Assembly (NCBI GenBank): GCA_903927025.1
Contig: CAIYLG010000032.1
Span: forward strand, 1 to 39,767
Length of the DNA: 39,767 nucleotides
Source of the DNA: an uncultured Armatimonadota bacterium
GTDB lineage: Bacteria; Armatimonadota; Fimbriimonadia; Fimbriimonadales; Fimbriimonadaceae
Direction of reading: 5' to 3'
Every line of letters begins with the position of its first letter. The first letter of the stretch is position 1. The notes under the pieces are model-generated. The model was not told where the DNA came from, made no database searches, and saw only the letters and a list, made by a program, of their open reading frames with translations. The position numbers and the translations under genes were made by a program. This document shows positions 37,980 through 39,767 of the stretch, piece by piece.

Positions 37980-39650
37980 ATGATCGTTTCCATGTTGGCA
38001 GGCAGTCGTGTGATGCGGTACGCATCGGTACTCATTGCCGCCACTACCGGCTATACCACATCGGCGCTGGGTATCAATGCCGTATTCAGCAGCATCAGCG
38101 AAGCGATTCGGCAGTATCAGCGGCTTCCGCATGGCCATTACACGACTGAGCCGACCGCCCCATATCTTGGAGCCCACCCCGGCAGAGATCCCAAAGGTCG
38201 CGGAATCTGGAAGACAAGGCCAGGAGCCGCCGGTGGCGGACACTTCAGCGTCGCAACATCTTTCCTCCAGGGGCCGCACCACACCCTGGCAGTGGATTCT
38301 GCCCCCGGTGCGGCATTCCCGTGGGAGGGCAGCGCCGGTACTTCCGGCCGTTCCAGCCTGAATACCGGCAACGGAGACCTGCTCACAAAGCTTCACCTCG
38401 TCGACTGGAAGTCTAGAGGCCTAGGCATCGACTTCACCCTGTACCACAACAGCGAGACCAACTATTCGGATGAACTCGGCGCGGGGTGGACCTGGACCTA
38501 CGACATCTACATCAACAACCTCACGACGAATCCAGTCGTCCACTGGGGCGACGGCACCTCAATCCCATACACCGCACCTGGAGGTGGCGGCGGCGGAGCC
38601 GGCGAGGAGCTTGAGGCGGTTGCCGAGCACGGACCCGTCGCTCTGCTGTTCACCACCACCTATACCGCGCCTGCCGGCATCTACGACCAGCTTGTGCAGA
38701 ACACAGACACGACCTGGACCCTCACGAAGAAGAACGGCACCAAATATCAGTTCAACACCGCTGGTTTCTGTAATGCAATCACCGATACGAACGGCAACAC
38801 GATCACGCTGACTCTGAACTCCGCGAACTACTGCACACGGGTTACCGACCCCACCGGCAAGTACCTGACCATCAACCTCAGCGGGTCCAACAAGTTCACG
38901 AGCATCGTGGACCCGCTGGGCAGAACCTGGAGCTTCACGCAGACGAGCGGGGAACTCACCAGCGTCGCCTGGCCAAGCCTGAGCGGAACGATCTACAGCG
39001 ATTCTTACACGTACAACTCAAGCAACGATATCCTCACGCATACCGATAAGCGCGGAAATGTTTGGACGAACACCTACAACTCGGACGGCAGCATCGCGAC
39101 CACGGCAGATCCGCTGTCTCACACTACGAGCTACAGCTATTCTTCAAGCGCGACCACGGTGACCGACCCGCTGAGCCACGTCCGCACAGACAACTATTCA
39201 AGCGGATTGCTCGCGTCCAGCCAGGACAAGTCTGGCTACAGCGACTCCTTCACGAGTCGGGACTCTAACTATAATCCGACTACGGTCGTCGATAAGAACG
39301 GAAAAACCTGGACCTACACGTACGACTCCCTCGGCAACACGCTCACGAAAACGGACCCTCTGAGCCACGGGTGGGTGTGGACCTACAACTCACTCAGTGA
39401 GCCGCTTACAGAAACAGATCCCCTGTCTCACGAGATTCAGTACACCTATTCGACCACAGGCAATCAGCTGACAATCACGGATGCCTTGAGCCATGTTGTG
39501 CTGACGAATACCTACGACACCTACGGGGAGCGCCTGACCGCGACTGATGGTGTTTCAAACACCACGCACTTCGCATACGATTCTAGCGGGAACTGCACGT
39601 CGACTACAGACCCGCTGTCCAGCGTAACTGACCTGTTCCCCGTAGTTTGA
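37980..39650 (+). CDS. RHS/YD-repeat protein, truncated by an insertion sequence
   Basis: AGGAG lies eight bases before the ATG at 37980. The N-terminus is weakly hydrophobic (RVMRYASVLIAATTGYTTSALG). Then comes a GNGDLLTKLHLVDWKSRGLGIDF block typical of the start of RHS cores, a glycine linker (GGGGGGAGEE), and about a dozen YD-type repeats (TYTYDSLGNTLTKTDPLSHG and similar). At 39629 the IS left end begins, and the last seven residues and the stop come from the IS. The core end and any toxin tip are therefore separated from it. Confidence 0.82.
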   Translation: MIVSMLAGSRVMRYASVLIAATTGYTTSALGINAVFSSISEAIRQYQRLPHGHYTTEPTAPYLGAHPGRDPKGRGIWKTRPGAAGGGHFSVATSFLQGPHHTLAVDSAPGAAFPWEGSAGTSGRSSLNTGNGDLLTKLHLVDWKSRGLGIDFTLYHNSETNYSDELGAGWTWTYDIYINNLTTNPVVHWGDGTSIPYTAPGGGGGGAGEELEAVAEHGPVALLFTTTYTAPAGIYDQLVQNTDTTWTLTKKNGTKYQFNTAGFCNAITDTNGNTITLTLNSANYCTRVTDPTGKYLTINLSGSNKFTSIVDPLGRTWSFTQTSGELTSVAWPSLSGTIYSDSYTYNSSNDILTHTDKRGNVWTNTYNSDGSIATTADPLSHTTSYSYSSSATTVTDPLSHVRTDNYSSGLLASSQDKSGYSDSFTSRDSNYNPTTVVDKNGKTWTYTYDSLGNTLTKTDPLSHGWVWTYNSLSEPLTETDPLSHEIQYTYSTTGNQLTITDALSHVVLTNTYDTYGERLTATDGVSNTTHFAYDSSGNCTSTTDPLSSVTDLFPVV

Positions 39651-39767
39651 CCCACTTGAAGTGTGAAATCCGTCTGGAATCACATGAAGAAAACTGGCAA
39701 GCGCTACACCGAGGACGAGATCCTGAAGGTGTTGAAGGAAATCGAAGCTGGCGGCGCGATAGCGTCA
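39629..39767 (+). mobile_element. Left end of an IS3-family (IS407-like) insertion sequence
   Basis: The sequence begins TGACCTGTTCCCC, the style of IS407-group terminal repeats, with an AT-rich leader and then an orfA start. It interrupts the RHS gene. The element runs off the window, so the right end and target duplication cannot be seen. Confidence 0.75.
39684..39767 (+). CDS. IS3-family transposase OrfA, N-terminal part
   Basis: Twenty-eight codons are visible (MKKTGKRYTEDEILKVLKEI, then EAGGAIAS), matching the start of the OrfA helix-turn-helix protein that binds IS ends. In this family OrfB follows by frameshift, beyond the window. Confidence 0.8.
   Translation, partial: MKKTGKRYTEDEILKVLKEIEAGGAIAS

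Overview
The window looks like chromosomal DNA from a free-living Gram-negative bacterium. The evidence is ADP-heptose-type sugar genes with a family 9 glycosyltransferase, a lipobox protein, an RHS protein, and secreted glycan- and mucin-directed enzymes. Ribosome binding sites are mixed: some genes have clear GGAGG-type sites, while others have a -10-like hexamer almost touching the ATG. The overall gene style recalls Armatimonadota (Fimbriimonadia) or a similar soil lineage. That placement is an impression only; no rRNA or marker gene is present to confirm it.

Left accessory part (1 to about 19.1 kb). This is a patchwork of short genes in both orientations with several decayed ones. It opens with the end of an AraC-type regulator and a chimeric ORF (HExxH protein, RHS-core tail, Cys-rich end) followed by a small membrane protein. 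Next comes an aldehyde-response-like module: an SDR, two aldo/keto reductases and a broken cupin gene on the minus strand, divergent from a YqhC-like AraC regulator. A membrane-embedded alpha/beta hydrolase and a Phd/ParE-type toxin-antitoxin pair follow; both genes of the pair carry in-frame stops. Then come a hypothetical gene, a DUF1287 lipoprotein, small membrane proteins, a CrtA-like protein, an intact VapBC pair, a GNAT, a YdeI-like protein and a SnoaL-like secreted protein. A 17-22 bp motif occurs three times (3121, 7577, 10924) and separates modules. At the first copy it runs into an 18-bp perfect palindrome that looks like two abutted transposon ends.

Central part (19.25-24.2 kb). 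A tight plus-strand operon with a recognisable promoter encodes an RpiB-type isomerase fused to an HldE-C-type nucleotidyltransferase, a PfkB/HldA-like sugar kinase, a two-cupin protein, a minimal HAD phosphatase, a TalC-like transaldolase and a GT9 glycosyltransferase. Together these could make and transfer a nucleotide-activated heptose (or a related sugar) without a GmhA-type isomerase. This is the best candidate for a previously undescribed system here.

Right part (24.3-39.8 kb). A hypothetical membrane protein faces a large secreted DUF4965/glutaminase-like protein and a soluble hybrid histidine kinase, both on the minus strand. The plus strand then carries osmC, a secreted sialate O-acetylesterase, an M60-type metallopeptidase, a zinc alcohol dehydrogenase, an aldo/keto reductase and a GNAT. 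The secreted enzymes suggest foraging on glycoproteins or glycans. A 148-bp MITE-like element lies after the aldo/keto reductase. The window ends in an RHS/YD-repeat gene interrupted at 39629 by the left end of an IS3-family (IS407-like) element, whose orfA start is visible.
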